Assembly (NCBI RefSeq): GCF_018860805.1
Contig: NZ_JAHKQR010000002.1
Location: 186,001 to 250,000, forward strand
Length of the DNA stretch: 64,000 nucleotides
From: Aestuariibacter sp. A3R04
GTDB lineage: Bacteria; Pseudomonadota; Gammaproteobacteria; Enterobacterales; Alteromonadaceae
Direction: 5' to 3'
Both the position numbers and the translations under genes were made by a program. Each line of letters begins with the position of its first letter. Position 1 is the stretch's first letter. The notes beneath the pieces were generated by a model. The model did not search any database. It was given only the letters and a program-made list of their open reading frames with translations, and had not been told where the DNA came from. This document shows, one piece after another, positions 7,981 to 17,297 of the stretch.

Positions 7981-9672
7981 ATGATTAATAACAACATTAT
8001 TCGCCGGGCCATTGCCGGCACCCTAACGGCCTCCGCTATCGCGCTCACTGCATGCTCACCAGCGCAACAACCATCGGCAGACTCTCCATCGGGTCCGGCG
8101 CGATCAGAACCCGGCCTTCTAATAGCGCCATCACGGCTGGACATTTACCGTGAAGTAGAATTAAACAGTGACCTTTCGGGGTTGTCAGAGAACCAAAAAG
8201 CCATGCTAGGTTTATTCATTGACGCATCGTCAATCATGGACGACTTATTTTGGCAACAAGCGTTTAGCGGTGATAAAAACACTTTTCTAAACAGTTTTAA
8301 CGATGAAAAGGTAAAACGGTTTGCCACCATCAATTATGGTCCCTGGGACAGACTCAACGGGGATGCGGCCTTTTTAACCGGATACGACAGTAAATTTGAA
8401 GGCGCAGAATTCTACCCCCACGATATAACCAAAGCGGAATTTGCCAGTGCATCCTTTGCTGACAAAGACGGCCTGTATTCACTGGTAAAGCGCGAACAGG
8501 ACGGTTCACTTTATACGGTGCCATATTCCAAAGTTTACAAGGCAGAACTCTCTAAAGCAGCGGCGCTGTTGAGAGAAGCGGCAACGCTAGCGGAAAACGA
8601 ATCGTTTTCCAACTATTTGCGCTTACGGGCAGAAGCACTATTAACCGACGACTATTTTGCTTCTGATATGGCCTGGATGGACATGAAAACCAACCCGATA
8701 GAGCTGGTCATAGGCCCCATCGAAACGTACGAAGATCAGCTCTTTGGTTACCGGGCGGCATTCGAATCTTATGTACTGCTGAAAGACATGTCCTGGAGCG
8801 AAAAACTAGCCAAGTATGCCCAGTACCTGCCAGCGTTGCAAAAAGGGCTGCCTGTGCCTGAGCAATATAAAGCAGAAACACCGGGTTCAGATGCGGATCT
8901 CAACGCTTATGACGTGATTTACTATGCAGGTCACGCCAACGCAGGCAGCAAAACTATTGCCATTAACCTGCCCAATGACGAGCGCGTACAACTGAAAAAA
9001 GGCACTCGCCGACTACAACTAAAAAACGCCATGCGGGCGAAATTCGATCACATTCTGGTACCCATTGCAGATGCACTTATCAACCCTTCGCAACGTGACC
9101 ACATTACCTTTGATGCATTTTTTGCCAACACCATGTTCCACGAAGTGGCTCACGGCCTGGGTATTAAAAACACACTGAATGGAAGCGGCACGGTTCGCGG
9201 CGCTTTGAAGGAACACGCCTCGGCTCTGGAAGAAGGCAAAGCCGACATCCTCGGTTTATATATGGTACAAAAACTACTGGAACAAGGGGTCATTACCGAG
9301 GGCGAGCTAGAAGATTATTACGTTACGTTTTTAGCCGGAATTTTCCGGTCAGTTCGCTTTGGTGCGTCCAGCGCCCACGGCAAAGCCAATATGGTGCGTT
9401 TTAACTTCTTTGCACAACAAGGGGCTTTCGCTAAGGATGAAGAAGGCTATTACAGTGTAAATATGGAAAAAATGGGTGATGCCATTGAAGCATTGTCCCG
9501 ACGTATCCTGATGTTACAGGGCGATGGTGATTACAAGGGTGTGGATGAGCTCGTCGCCAAAATGGGAATAATTAAACCCGACCTAGCCAGTGATCTAGCC
9601 AAACTCCAAGCTGCCAACATCCCCGTAGATATTACCTTTAAGCAAGGGAAAACGGTGCTGGGCCTAAACTAA
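7981..9672 (+). CDS. Lipoprotein, M49 (dipeptidyl-peptidase III-like) zinc metallopeptidase
   Basis: A 563-residue lipoprotein with a lipobox ending in Cys25 (ALTAC), then an Ala/Pro/Ser-rich linker. The metal site is visible: His387-Glu388 and His391 in HEVAHGLG and a second motif EEGKAD around residues 417-422. This spacing and the EEGKAD motif are those of the M49 clan (dipeptidyl peptidase III and relatives), although classical members carry a six-residue HEXXGH motif whereas this one has HEXXH. The size fits the bacterial M49-like group. It probably works in the periplasm or at the outer membrane on peptides; substrate unknown. AGGA lies 9 bases before the start. Confidence 0.75.
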   Translation: MINNNIIRRAIAGTLTASAIALTACSPAQQPSADSPSGPARSEPGLLIAPSRLDIYREVELNSDLSGLSENQKAMLGLFIDASSIMDDLFWQQAFSGDKNTFLNSFNDEKVKRFATINYGPWDRLNGDAAFLTGYDSKFEGAEFYPHDITKAEFASASFADKDGLYSLVKREQDGSLYTVPYSKVYKAELSKAAALLREAATLAENESFSNYLRLRAEALLTDDYFASDMAWMDMKTNPIELVIGPIETYEDQLFGYRAAFESYVLLKDMSWSEKLAKYAQYLPALQKGLPVPEQYKAETPGSDADLNAYDVIYYAGHANAGSKTIAINLPNDERVQLKKGTRRLQLKNAMRAKFDHILVPIADALINPSQRDHITFDAFFANTMFHEVAHGLGIKNTLNGSGTVRGALKEHASALEEGKADILGLYMVQKLLEQGVITEGELEDYYVTFLAGIFRSVRFGASSAHGKANMVRFNFFAQQGAFAKDEEGYYSVNMEKMGDAIEALSRRILMLQGDGDYKGVDELVAKMGIIKPDLASDLAKLQAANIPVDITFKQGKTVLGLN

Positions 9673-9686
9673 CCCTTACTGACAAC

Positions 9687-9719
9687 CAGCCCGTCGCGCC
9701 CGTGAGGCGTGATGGGCTG
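9687..9719. terminator. Bidirectional terminator between M49-like gene and hinT
   Basis: A 14-bp stem with two G-U pairs (CAGCCCGTCGCGCC against GGCGTGATGGGCTG) and a 5-base loop, followed by ACTTTCTCTT. It separates two convergent genes. Confidence 0.7.
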
Positions 9720-9734
9720 ACTTTCTCTTCCCAC

Positions 9735-10106
9735 TCACTCTAGTGCTGATTTGAGTTTATCTGTATAAGGTGGCCAGCCCAGCGGTTTACCCGCCAAAAC
9801 ATGCAGATGAATGTGATAAACGGTTTGCCCACCAAACTCATTGCAATTCATTACTGTACGAAAGCCTTCCTCTGCAAAGCCTTTTTCTGCAGCGATCTTC
9901 GCTGCAACATAGCTTAAATGCCCCACCACGTGCCTGTCTTCCTCTGCGATGTCATTTATCGTGGCAATGGGCTTTTTAGGAATCACGAGAAAATGAACTG
10001 GGGCCTGAGGATTAATATCGCTAAACGCCAGTGCTAGCTCGTCCTCATAAATAATTTCAGCCGGGATCTCCCGGTTTATGATTTTCGTAAAAATAGTGTC
10101 AGACAT
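9735..10106 (-). CDS. hinT: HIT-family purine nucleoside phosphoramidase HinT
   Basis: A 123-residue HIT protein beginning MSDTIFTKIINREIPAEIIYEDE, with FLVIPKKP and the histidine triad HIHLHVLAG near the C-terminus. HinT hydrolyses adenosine phosphoramidates and lysyl-AMP-type compounds in the cytosol. The open frame extends nine codons further, but the conserved N-terminus and an AAGGGAAGG just upstream fix the start at 10106. It is followed by a shared terminator and lies about 100 bases downstream of uppP on the same strand, so it might be transcribed with or independently of it. Confidence 0.93.
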   Translation of the reverse strand: MSDTIFTKIINREIPAEIIYEDELALAFSDINPQAPVHFLVIPKKPIATINDIAEEDRHVVGHLSYVAAKIAAEKGFAEEGFRTVMNCNEFGGQTVYHIHLHVLAGKPLGWPPYTDKLKSALE

Positions 10107-10202
10107 AACCTTCCCTTTTATTTCGATAAGCAAGTATGCCAGCCCCGGTAAGAGGCCTTAACATAGTGTCATTTTGCGTAACCGACAGTATTTCCCTCAG
10201 TA

Positions 10203-11003
10203 TTAACCGAATACGAACCACAAAAGTACACCGCCGAGCACTAAACGGTAAATGACAAAAGGCAACATACCAATGCGGGAAATCCAGCTAAGAAAAAGAA
10301 AAATACATAAGTAAGCACTTACAAATGAAAAAGCGGCACCATACAAGAGCGCGCTCCAATCAACCGGTTCACTGGCAGCTAGCAAGTCGAATGTTTTTAA
10401 AGTGCCGGCGCCTAGAATAACCGGGATCGACAGTAAGAACGAAAAACGTGCACAGCTCTCCCTGTCCAGGCCAAGCATCAACCCAGCCGTCATGGTAATA
10501 CCAGAGCGAGAAGTCCCCGGAATCAAAGCCATCACCTGGGCAACACCAATAATTACTGCCTGCTTTAGCGTAATCTTGTCAAGAGATTGTTTATGGGATG
10601 CCGTCGCGTCGGCATACCAAAGTAATAAACCAAACAGGATAGTGGTAGCAGCAATTACCAGTGCTGTGCGAGCGTTCATTTCAATCCAGTCGTCAAGGAG
10701 CAGGCCAACGGCTACAGCAGGTATAGTGGCAAGAATAACGTACCATGCTAACTTACTATCTGTGGTTTGTTCTTTACTAAACCCTTTGGTTAACCATGCC
10801 ACCGTCATCTGCGCTATTTCCTGACGAAAGTACAGCATCACAGCCAGAAGGCTGCCCACGTGAACAGCGACATCAAACGCCAGGCCCTGGCTATCCCAGC
10901 CAAGCAATTCGGCGGGCAACAACAAATGACCGGAACTACTGATTGGCAGGAATTCCGTAATGCCCTGAATAAGGGCTAGTATGATAATTTCAAAAAGCGT
11001 CAT
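10203..11003 (-). CDS. uppP: Undecaprenyl-diphosphatase UppP (BacA)
   Basis: A 266-residue polytopic membrane enzyme that dephosphorylates undecaprenyl diphosphate to recycle the lipid carrier for peptidoglycan and surface polysaccharides. Diagnostic motifs are present: QGITEFLPISSSGH (residues 13-26, with Glu17 and His26) and PGTSRSG (about 162-168). Its ATG lies two bases after the folK stop, so translation is probably coupled. It is the last gene of folB-folK-uppP. Confidence 0.95.
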   Translation of the reverse strand: MTLFEIIILALIQGITEFLPISSSGHLLLPAELLGWDSQGLAFDVAVHVGSLLAVMLYFRQEIAQMTVAWLTKGFSKEQTTDSKLAWYVILATIPAVAVGLLLDDWIEMNARTALVIAATTILFGLLLWYADATASHKQSLDKITLKQAVIIGVAQVMALIPGTSRSGITMTAGLMLGLDRESCARFSFLLSIPVILGAGTLKTFDLLAASEPVDWSALLYGAAFSFVSAYLCIFLFLSWISRIGMLPFVIYRLVLGGVLLWFVFG

Positions 11004-11005
11004 CC

Positions 11006-11503
11006 TTAAGATTCACTCCATGTAAAGTCGATGGGCCACAGTTTTTGGGAGGTATTATCAAAAGCCTGCCATAGCTGCTGATACGTTTTCTGTTTTAGCG
11101 GGTGTACCTCTTCAGGAACGAGTTCTGAGAGTGGTTGTAGCACAAATGCATTGTAGAGTATTTCTTCTCTGGGCAATACAACGGGTTGCGCGCAAACCCT
11201 ACTGTCGTAGGTTAATAGATCTAAATCGAGAGTGCGAGAGCAAAACTTTTTTTCGCTGTGAGTTCGCCCGTTTTTTCGTTCAATTGATTTCAATGTAGTG
11301 ACGACATCTTCAACGCTCAACGCCGTAAAAGCGCGAACCACACAATTGTAAAACGGTGAGCCCGGAAACCCCACGGCTTCACTTTCGTACATACGCGAGC
11401 ACGTAATGCTGGAAAATGCGCTCTTGAGCGCATCCAAACCACTGCGCGCATGGTGAGCACGGTTAATATTTGTTCCCAGACTAATTAATATACAATGTTG
11501 CAT
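11006..11503 (-). CDS. folK: 2-amino-4-hydroxy-6-hydroxymethyldihydropteridine diphosphokinase FolK
   Basis: A 165-residue HPPK that transfers pyrophosphate from ATP to 6-hydroxymethyl-dihydropterin in folate synthesis. It starts with ISLGTNINRA (family SLGSN) and carries YESEAVGFPGSPFYNCV and the magnesium-binding SRTLDLDLL segment. Its start codon overlaps the folB stop by one base (TAATG), indicating coupled translation. In many bacteria folB is the neighbour of folK; here the pair continues into uppP. Confidence 0.94.
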   Translation of the reverse strand: MQHCILISLGTNINRAHHARSGLDALKSAFSSITCSRMYESEAVGFPGSPFYNCVVRAFTALSVEDVVTTLKSIERKNGRTHSEKKFCSRTLDLDLLTYDSRVCAQPVVLPREEILYNAFVLQPLSELVPEEVHPLKQKTYQQLWQAFDNTSQKLWPIDFTWSES

Positions 11504-11856
11504 TACTGACGAGACCGGTTAAATACTACAGTGACTTTTTCTGCGTCGGGGAGAATGCCTGGTTTGGTAATTGCCAAGCGAATACGGGTCACGGCAAACT
11601 GAGCAAATACGTCAGCCATAATACATTCACCCAAGGCCTCCAGCAATTCGAACTGCTGCACTGCGGCTTTTTGCTGAATACAGGCGGCCAGCTTTGCGTA
11701 GTCTATGGTGTCATCGACGTTGTCGGATTGCATGGCACGGGTCAGATCCGCTTCAACGGTAACGTCAAACAACAAGGTGGTTTTTTGTGTGCGTTCCCAG
11801 TCATAAACACCAATCAGGGTATCGACTTTCAGGCCGGTTATAATGATTTGTTGCAT
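11503..11856 (-). CDS. folB: Dihydroneopterin aldolase FolB
   Basis: A 117-residue FolB beginning MQQIIITGLKVDTLIGVYDWER, with LLFDVTVEADL, DTIDYAKLAACI and FELLEALGECIM, and the C-terminal ITKPGILPDAEKVTVVF. It converts 7,8-dihydroneopterin to 6-hydroxymethyl-dihydropterin, the substrate of the next gene, folK. The frame is open 14 codons upstream but the conserved start is at 11856; the ribosome binding site is weak. It is divergent from plsY, as in many gammaproteobacteria. Confidence 0.93.
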   Translation of the reverse strand: MQQIIITGLKVDTLIGVYDWERTQKTTLLFDVTVEADLTRAMQSDNVDDTIDYAKLAACIQQKAAVQQFELLEALGECIMADVFAQFAVTRIRLAITKPGILPDAEKVTVVFNRSRQ

Positions 11857-11993
11857 AGAAATGAAAGAACTCTGGTATTGATAGCGTAATGTCGGCAACA
11901 GACTACCACATAAGCAGCGTTACGCAGCACATTCTCTGGAAATTTAACTACAATTCCTGCTAGTCTGCGTGAATTGTTCTTCGCCAATAAAAA

Positions 11994-12599
11994 ATGCCAA
12001 TGATAGCTCTTGTCATCCTGATGGTTTGTATTGCGTATTTAATCGGTTCGGTATCCAGTGCCGTCTTAATATGTCGCCTGTACGGCCTGCCTGACCCAAG
12101 AACGGCGGGCTCAAAAAACCCAGGAGCAACTAACGTTTTCCGATTAGGCGGGCGGGTGCCTGCCCTGTTTGTGTTGTTGACGGATATTCTCAAAGGCACT
12201 GTGCCTGTTTACACCAGCTACTGGCTGGGCATCGAACCTATTGCCCTGGGATTGGTTGGTATTGCCGCCTGTTTAGGCCACATTTTTCCTCTGTATTTTG
12301 GTTTTAAAGGCGGTAAAGCTGTAGCCACAGCTTTTGGCGTGCTTTTACCCCTCGGACTTGAGTTGGCCGGCCTGCTCGTTTTAACTTGGTTGCTGATTGT
12401 ATTTATCTTCGGCTACGCCTCCCTGGCAGCCATTGTTGCGGTTAGCTTGGCTCCGCTTTTTACCTGGTTTATAAAGCCTGTTTACACGCTCCCTGTAATC
12501 ATGCTCTCTCTGCTTATTATTATCCGTCATAAAGACAATATCTGGCGTCTTATTCGCAAAGAAGAAAGTAAGGTGTGGGACAAAGTCAAGCTGAAATAA
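11994..12599 (+). CDS. plsY: Glycerol-3-phosphate acyltransferase PlsY
   Basis: A 201-residue membrane protein that transfers acyl groups from acyl-phosphate to glycerol-3-phosphate, the first step of phospholipid synthesis. The three family motifs are clear: [30 protein letters not shown] and [21 protein letters not shown]. Five to seven membrane helices are apparent. The start is ambiguous between Met1 and Met3 because no good ribosome binding site is visible. Confidence 0.95.
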   Translation: MPMIALVILMVCIAYLIGSVSSAVLICRLYGLPDPRTAGSKNPGATNVFRLGGRVPALFVLLTDILKGTVPVYTSYWLGIEPIALGLVGIAACLGHIFPLYFGFKGGKAVATAFGVLLPLGLELAGLLVLTWLLIVFIFGYASLAAIVAVSLAPLFTWFIKPVYTLPVIMLSLLIIIRHKDNIWRLIRKEESKVWDKVKLK

Positions 12600-12736
12600 C
12601 CAGTGTCAATTGCCAGTGTTCACCAAAATATACATGTGTGTTCACACTTTTTTGAGGCCGATACACAAAAGCGGTTCATTTCTTATCAACAATCCATTAT
12701 TGTGCCGCGTCAAGAATGACAACGGACAACTGATTT

Positions 12737-13954
12737 ATGGCCTTACAGCACCGCCCCAGCATTTTACAACGATATTTTTCAGGCAGTTTGGTGCTACAGA
12801 TAAGTACAGGGATTATACTCGGTATTGCACTAGCACTGCTCGCCCCGTCTGCTGCTCAATCATCCGGCTTACTTGGCGACCTATTTGTGAAATCCCTGAA
12901 AGCCATCGCGCCATTGCTGGTTTTTATTCTGGTGATGGCATCCATTGCCAGCCACAAGAAAAACGAACAAACTCACATCAAGCCAGTGTTGATACTGTAT
13001 TTGGCAGGCACCCTGATTGCTGCCGTTACAGCAGTGGTGATTAGCTTTGCCTTTCCCGTTGAGCTTACTCTGACCCATGCCAGCGTAACGCAAACCGCTC
13101 CAAATAACGTATCCGATGTACTCCGGACGCTGGTGTTTAATATGGTTGATAACCCCGTCAATGCAATGGTGACAGCAAACTACATTGGTATTTTAACCTG
13201 GGCTGTAGGGCTTGGTCTTGGACTGAGGCACAGCGCGGAAAGCACTAAGGCCGTTGTACAAAACATCGCAGACAGTGTTACTGCTGTGGTGAAATTTGTA
13301 ATTCGCATGGCCCCGTTTGGCATTTTCGGCTTAGTCGCAAACACAGTGGCAACAACAGGTATCACCACCCTGGCCAGCTATACGCATTTGCTCACAGTAT
13401 TGCTTGGTGCCATGCTTTTTGTCGCGCTTATTGCTAACCCATTTTTGGTTTACTGTACCACCCGTCAAAATCCCTACCCACTGGTTTTTACCTGTTTAAA
13501 AGAAAGCGGTATCACTGCTTTCTTTACTCGCAGCTCGGCCGCCAATATACCCGTGAATATGGCCCTGTGTAAGCGTCTTGAGCTAGATGAGGATACTTAT
13601 TCTTTGACGATCCCACTAGGCGCGACTATTAATATGACGGGTGCAGCTATTACCATTACCGTGCTAACGCTGGCTACAGCCAATACACTTGGAATCAATG
13701 TTGACATCCCTTCTGCGGTATTGCTCAGTGTCATTGCTGCGGTGTCCGCATGTGGCAGCTCGGGCGTGGCTGGCGGCTCCTTGTTACTTATTCCGCTGGC
13801 ATGCAGCTTGTTTAATATCCCCAACGAGGTTGCCATGCAGGTAGTGGCGGTTGGCTTCATTGTAGGCGTTATCCAAGACTCTGCAGAAACTGCGTTAAAC
13901 AGCTCAACCGATGTACTGTTTACTGCTGCTTCCTGCCAAAAACGCACGGGGTAA
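12737..13954 (+). CDS. sstT: Sodium:serine/threonine symporter SstT
   Basis: A 405-residue member of the dicarboxylate/amino acid:cation symporter family. SstT-type segments include [63 protein letters not shown] and the [20 protein letters not shown] re-entrant loop with [18 protein letters not shown]. It imports serine and threonine with sodium, fitting a marine cell. The gene is preceded by a 137-base gap and looks monocistronic; the ribosome binding site is weak. Confidence 0.93.
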   Translation: MALQHRPSILQRYFSGSLVLQISTGIILGIALALLAPSAAQSSGLLGDLFVKSLKAIAPLLVFILVMASIASHKKNEQTHIKPVLILYLAGTLIAAVTAVVISFAFPVELTLTHASVTQTAPNNVSDVLRTLVFNMVDNPVNAMVTANYIGILTWAVGLGLGLRHSAESTKAVVQNIADSVTAVVKFVIRMAPFGIFGLVANTVATTGITTLASYTHLLTVLLGAMLFVALIANPFLVYCTTRQNPYPLVFTCLKESGITAFFTRSSAANIPVNMALCKRLELDEDTYSLTIPLGATINMTGAAITITVLTLATANTLGINVDIPSAVLLSVIAAVSACGSSGVAGGSLLLIPLACSLFNIPNEVAMQVVAVGFIVGVIQDSAETALNSSTDVLFTAASCQKRTG

Positions 13955-14000
13955 TACACTTTGCGCTCCCAAAAGCCCCAAGCGTGCGTTGTGAAGACAC

Positions 14001-14621
14001 TTACTTACTCACTGATTCAATCACCTTGGCCGTGTGACCTTCACTACTGAACCCAAATGTATGGCTGTTGAAACGCAGTGTATTATCTTCGGTCACAACT
14101 TGCCGGGTGGCCTTGAGAAAGGCCTGTATGGCTGAAGTTTCCGTGCCCTGCTCTTTCAACTCAGAAGCATAGGTTGTCGCTTCGCTCCATTCAGAAAACT
14201 GAGATAATCGGGAGGTTTGCGCAATCAGCGAATTGAGGCGTTTGTCTTTGTCCAGGTAGGCCTGCAGACGTGGATCAGCATCTTCATGCGCAACGATATG
14301 CTGATTTTTTATGGTCATTTGCACGGTGTCTTCGATACCAAACCTTGCCGCCACCTCACTCAATTCATCGGCAAGTCTTTGCCTGTTAAAGGCCAGATAA
14401 TTAGCGATGTTTCCGCCTTCCAATACCGCCTCTCCTTTTTCCATTTTATCTAGCAACTCATCTACTTTGTCACTGCCAATCTGTATGTTAAAAGCGGCCA
14501 CAGAATCTCGTAACACTTTGGATTCATTTGCTTTATCCACTACGTGTTGCAAATCGTTTTGCGTAGCGGATGTATTGTCTATGTAATCAAACAAAGAAGG
14601 TTTGGAATAGGTGACATCCAT
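14001..14621 (-). CDS. Hypothetical helical protein, 206 residues
   Basis: I do not recognise this protein. It is soluble, has no signal peptide, is predominantly helical and acidic, with KVDELLDKMEKGEAVLEGG in the middle and a C-terminal NTLRFNSHTFGFSSEG segment. Its N-terminus (PSLFDYIDNTSATQND) resembles a short peptide tail. GAGGAG lies 11 bases upstream of the start. Base composition and codon use look ordinary, so it is probably a real gene. It sits between sstT and a long non-coding stretch. Function not assignable. Confidence 0.65.
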   Translation of the reverse strand: MDVTYSKPSLFDYIDNTSATQNDLQHVVDKANESKVLRDSVAAFNIQIGSDKVDELLDKMEKGEAVLEGGNIANYLAFNRQRLADELSEVAARFGIEDTVQMTIKNQHIVAHEDADPRLQAYLDKDKRLNSLIAQTSRLSQFSEWSEATTYASELKEQGTETSAIQAFLKATRQVVTEDNTLRFNSHTFGFSSEGHTAKVIESVSK

Positions 14622-15172
14622 GAAAGGAAAACTCTCCTCAGTAGGCTAATATTCTAAATGAGTTCAACTAAGCAAAAGTAACGCCAATTATCTTACACTC
14701 CGGCCACACAGCCTACACTCCAGCGTTTGCGAAGCCATAAAACCCAACCTTGCAATCAACGAAATCATTTGCTCCGCATCTTCCAACTGCTATGCCATAA
14801 CCAGCTTTAGACAATTTTCCATTTCACCAATATTTAAAGCCATCGCTTGGGCAACATCTGTCCGATACTGTTGCCGCTATTCAACGATCTCAGACTCGGC
14901 CCCTACCCGTTCTCTCGTGTCAGCATTTTTTACAACCTTACGCATAATTGTATCTACAGCGTCCATACAATGGATATAACTCATTGTTTAAAAAGGAATT
15001 TTAATAAGTCGGCATGATTAATGCTTATGGCGGCGGAATGAATTTTGCAGAAAACTCTCTAAAAGGTTGTAATAGCTGAAAAAATTCATAAAGTGACAAG
15101 TCAAACAAAAATAATTAATCAATGATTGTTGTTTATTAATAATATCTAATATAAATCTGTAGGATGATTAAA
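14622..15172. other. 550-base gap upstream of the PEP-CTERM gene
   Basis: A+T-rich non-coding stretch. It holds a minus-strand frame (14688-14984) interrupted by two TAG codons and, nearest the PEP-CTERM gene, a very A+T-rich promoter region with TTAATTAAT-like tracts (about 15090-15155). No complete gene, tRNA or repeat array is seen. Confidence 0.6.
14688..14984 (-). pseudogene. Possible decayed small ORF with two in-frame TAG codons
   Basis: From ATG 14984 to TAA 14688 one frame of 98 codons runs through with stops only at codons 36 (14879-14877) and 65 (14792-14790), both TAG. The translation is protein-like: charged and helical (NADTRERVGAESE, DAEQMISLIARLG) and ending in a CxxC (CRLC). 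A single base change at each TAG would restore the frame. No ribosome binding site is seen, and two or fewer stops in such a length is not rare by chance, so this is weak. Confidence 0.25.
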
Positions 15173-15853
15173 ATGAAAACTTTGTTAACTGCTGGCGCCC
15201 TTCTTTTAGCAAGCTCTCAGGCTTTTTCTGCCGTTATAGTCGAAACAGCTAGCTTTGGTACTCAAGGTTCTGTTGCAGATCAAGCTATTGGCTTTGGTCT
15301 TAACGAAACGGTTACGATTAATGCATTTGACAGTACGTTAGGCAACTTAACTGGCGTTAACGTTAACGTATACAGCCAAATTGACTCTGAAGGTCAATCT
15401 ACTAATACTTCTGGTCTTGACGGCCAAAGCCAGTTCAACTTTTTCTTAACTAGCGATTGGGCTGTAACTTCAAGTGTAGGCGGAGCTACTTTTTCTGGTC
15501 CTGGTGTGTTATTTAGTGAAAGCGATCTGGACCATCAGGTGGGTGAAGTTTTTGACTACGGTCATGTTTCTGAGTATCAAAGTTCTTCCATCGCAATTTC
15601 AGATATTTCTGCATTTTTGAGCGACGTAGATTTTTCTTTTGTCGTTAACGCTTTAAGTACTTTCACAAACACCACAGCTGGTGGTAGTGCTGTATTTGAA
15701 AATATCATCGACTCTGCTGCGTGGGGTAAAGTTGAAGTCGTTTACACTTATGACGCTGTTGTAACTTCAGTTCCAGAGACTAGTTCTTTAGCTATTTTAG
15801 GTTTAGGACTTGCTGGTATTGCACTGAGCCGTAAAGCAAAGAAATCGGCTTAA
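15173..15853 (+). CDS. PEP-CTERM sorting-domain exported protein
   Basis: A 226-residue secreted protein. It has a cleavable signal (about 1-20, LLASSQAFSA), a Thr/Ser/Asn-rich beta domain without transmembrane segments, and a C-terminal sorting tail: VPETSS, a hydrophobic helix (about 203-219) and the basic cluster SRKAKK. This is the PEP-CTERM architecture, processed by an exosortase and usually linked to exopolysaccharide production; the signal here reads VPET rather than VPEP. No exosortase lies in the window. ATG 15164 is possible, but AGGA at 15161-15164 is eight bases from ATG 15173, which I prefer. Codon use is slightly A+T-rich. Confidence 0.85.
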   Translation: MKTLLTAGALLLASSQAFSAVIVETASFGTQGSVADQAIGFGLNETVTINAFDSTLGNLTGVNVNVYSQIDSEGQSTNTSGLDGQSQFNFFLTSDWAVTSSVGGATFSGPGVLFSESDLDHQVGEVFDYGHVSEYQSSSIAISDISAFLSDVDFSFVVNALSTFTNTTAGGSAVFENIIDSAAWGKVEVVYTYDAVVTSVPETSSLAILGLGLAGIALSRKAKKSA

Positions 15854-15907
15854 TTTTCTTTCCGATTAAGTGCATATAAGAGCCTCTCATACCTGAGATG
15901 TTTTTTT

Positions 15908-15934
15908 CGGCACCCGACAAGGGTGCCGTTTTAT
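15908..15934 (+). terminator. Intrinsic terminator after the PEP-CTERM gene
   Basis: CGGCACCC-GACAA-GGGTGCCG, an 8-bp perfect stem followed by TTTTAT, 55 bases after the stop codon. Confidence 0.85.
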
Positions 15935-15983
15935 ATGGCCATAGCCCTCACTCCCGATGAACTGTTCTTTCATTCCAGGCTGC

Positions 15984-17297
15984 TCAAAAATTAAGGCTTA
16001 CCTGTAACCCCACTATCAACGCATCGCTGGCTTGGTTATTACCATTGGGGTTGATCACGTATTGAAGACTGGGCATGATTTCCACAGCTTCGGACACCAC
16101 ATAGTTATAGTTGAGCTCAATGGGATATTCGTGTTCTTGCACGAAGGCACTTTCGTCAATCCCCTTTGCCAGGTAGCGTTTTTGTGCAGCAGTAAGTAGC
16201 CCACTCACACTGTTTCTGCCAATGGCCAAGCCTATGCGATCATGGGGCCTTGATGTCAGCAGTCCCCGATAATAGCCTCCTAAAGCAATAACTCCGCCGA
16301 CAGCGCTCACTTCATCATCGCTTTGAATGAGACTAACAAACCACCTTAACCCGCCTCCCTGGTTATTGTCTGTAACCTGTTGCTCCATGTTAATGTAATA
16401 CGCGTACTCTGTATCTAACATTGGCGTCGCACTGGGATCTGTATATACCGGGTACCCGGTTTCATTCACTTGCTTTTGCTTGTCAAGACTACTTCTTAAC
16501 ATACCAACACGATACTCACCGGGTAGTCCTTTAAAACCCGTCGTGCGATAGGCTATTTCAGCCACAGCAGTTGTCCCTCGCTGGCCGGAAGACGTTCCCA
16601 ACTTTAATCCCTGTCCTAACGACAGGGTAGCTGGGTTCGCATCGTAACTGCCTATTTTAAGATCCAATTCGGGAGTAAGCGAATAAGTAACCTGAACCCC
16701 CAATGCACTTAATGGGTCGCCGTACCAGCTACTGCTAATATAATTTGATGAGCCACCACTGCAAAACGTCAAGTGCTGAAAAGCACAGCTCATAGCAAAG
16801 AAGTCTGCACTGGGGTAAATACGGCCCGCTTTTATCCGTAACGTATCGTTTAAAAGGTGTTGCGTAAGGGAAAATTGCGTTAACCGCGTAACGTTACCGC
16901 GTCCAAAAATTTGCTGTGATTGAAGCAAGAATGGCATATCAGCTTCCTGATTAATCAATGTGCCATTTCGATTAGTTATTTCAATTGAAAAGGTCGCTCC
17001 CGGCCAATCAACGAGCTTGTGTAAATCTACATAACCGCCCCAAAAATACTGATCAGCATAAGCCACTTCACTACTTTCACCGCCCTTCGCGTTGTACGCG
17101 GTTTGACTAAAATACCCAAGACGTAAATTCACACCTTGCTCGCTGAGCATGGTTCTTACTCCCCCCCAATCACCAAATAAGTAGTGGGGCGAATCAACCT
17201 CCGTTTTTCCGTAACTCAGAGAAGGCAACAAGCTCATTATCGCCCCCGCGAATATTCCTCTTGCGCACTTATATCTTACCCCTTCGTGAATATGCAT
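15984..17297 (-). CDS. OprB-family carbohydrate-selective porin
   Basis: A 437-residue outer-membrane beta-barrel. After a signal peptide (about 1-30, ending near SYGKT) the mature protein starts with FGDWGGVRTMLSEQGVNL, a hallmark of the OprB family, and ends with a terminal aromatic (VSLNF), as expected for BAM-assembled barrels. Family segments WPGATFSIE and LKAGRIYPSADFF-like (IKAGRIYPSADFFAM) are present. OprB proteins admit mono- and oligosaccharides. ATG 17297 has AGGTGG six bases upstream, better than the in-frame GTG at 17306. Its neighbours are an NHL protein and a GH127 enzyme, consistent with sugar uptake. Confidence 0.86.
   Translation of the reverse strand: MHIHEGVRYKCARGIFAGAIMSLLPSLSYGKTEVDSPHYLFGDWGGVRTMLSEQGVNLRLGYFSQTAYNAKGGESSEVAYADQYFWGGYVDLHKLVDWPGATFSIEITNRNGTLINQEADMPFLLQSQQIFGRGNVTRLTQFSLTQHLLNDTLRIKAGRIYPSADFFAMSCAFQHLTFCSGGSSNYISSSWYGDPLSALGVQVTYSLTPELDLKIGSYDANPATLSLGQGLKLGTSSGQRGTTAVAEIAYRTTGFKGLPGEYRVGMLRSSLDKQKQVNETGYPVYTDPSATPMLDTEYAYYINMEQQVTDNNQGGGLRWFVSLIQSDDEVSAVGGVIALGGYYRGLLTSRPHDRIGLAIGRNSVSGLLTAAQKRYLAKGIDESAFVQEHEYPIELNYNYVVSEAVEIMPSLQYVINPNGNNQASDALIVGLQVSLNF

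Noticed and set aside
7679..7984. 101-codon plus-strand ORF between HDOD and M49-like genes
   Set aside because: Cys/Tyr-rich random-looking composition, no ribosome binding site, overlaps the next start by a few bases; the region is the promoter area of two divergent genes.
12610..13044. 144-codon plus-strand ORF overlapping sstT start
   Set aside because: Out-of-frame shadow of SstT; the sstT frame carries a complete known protein.
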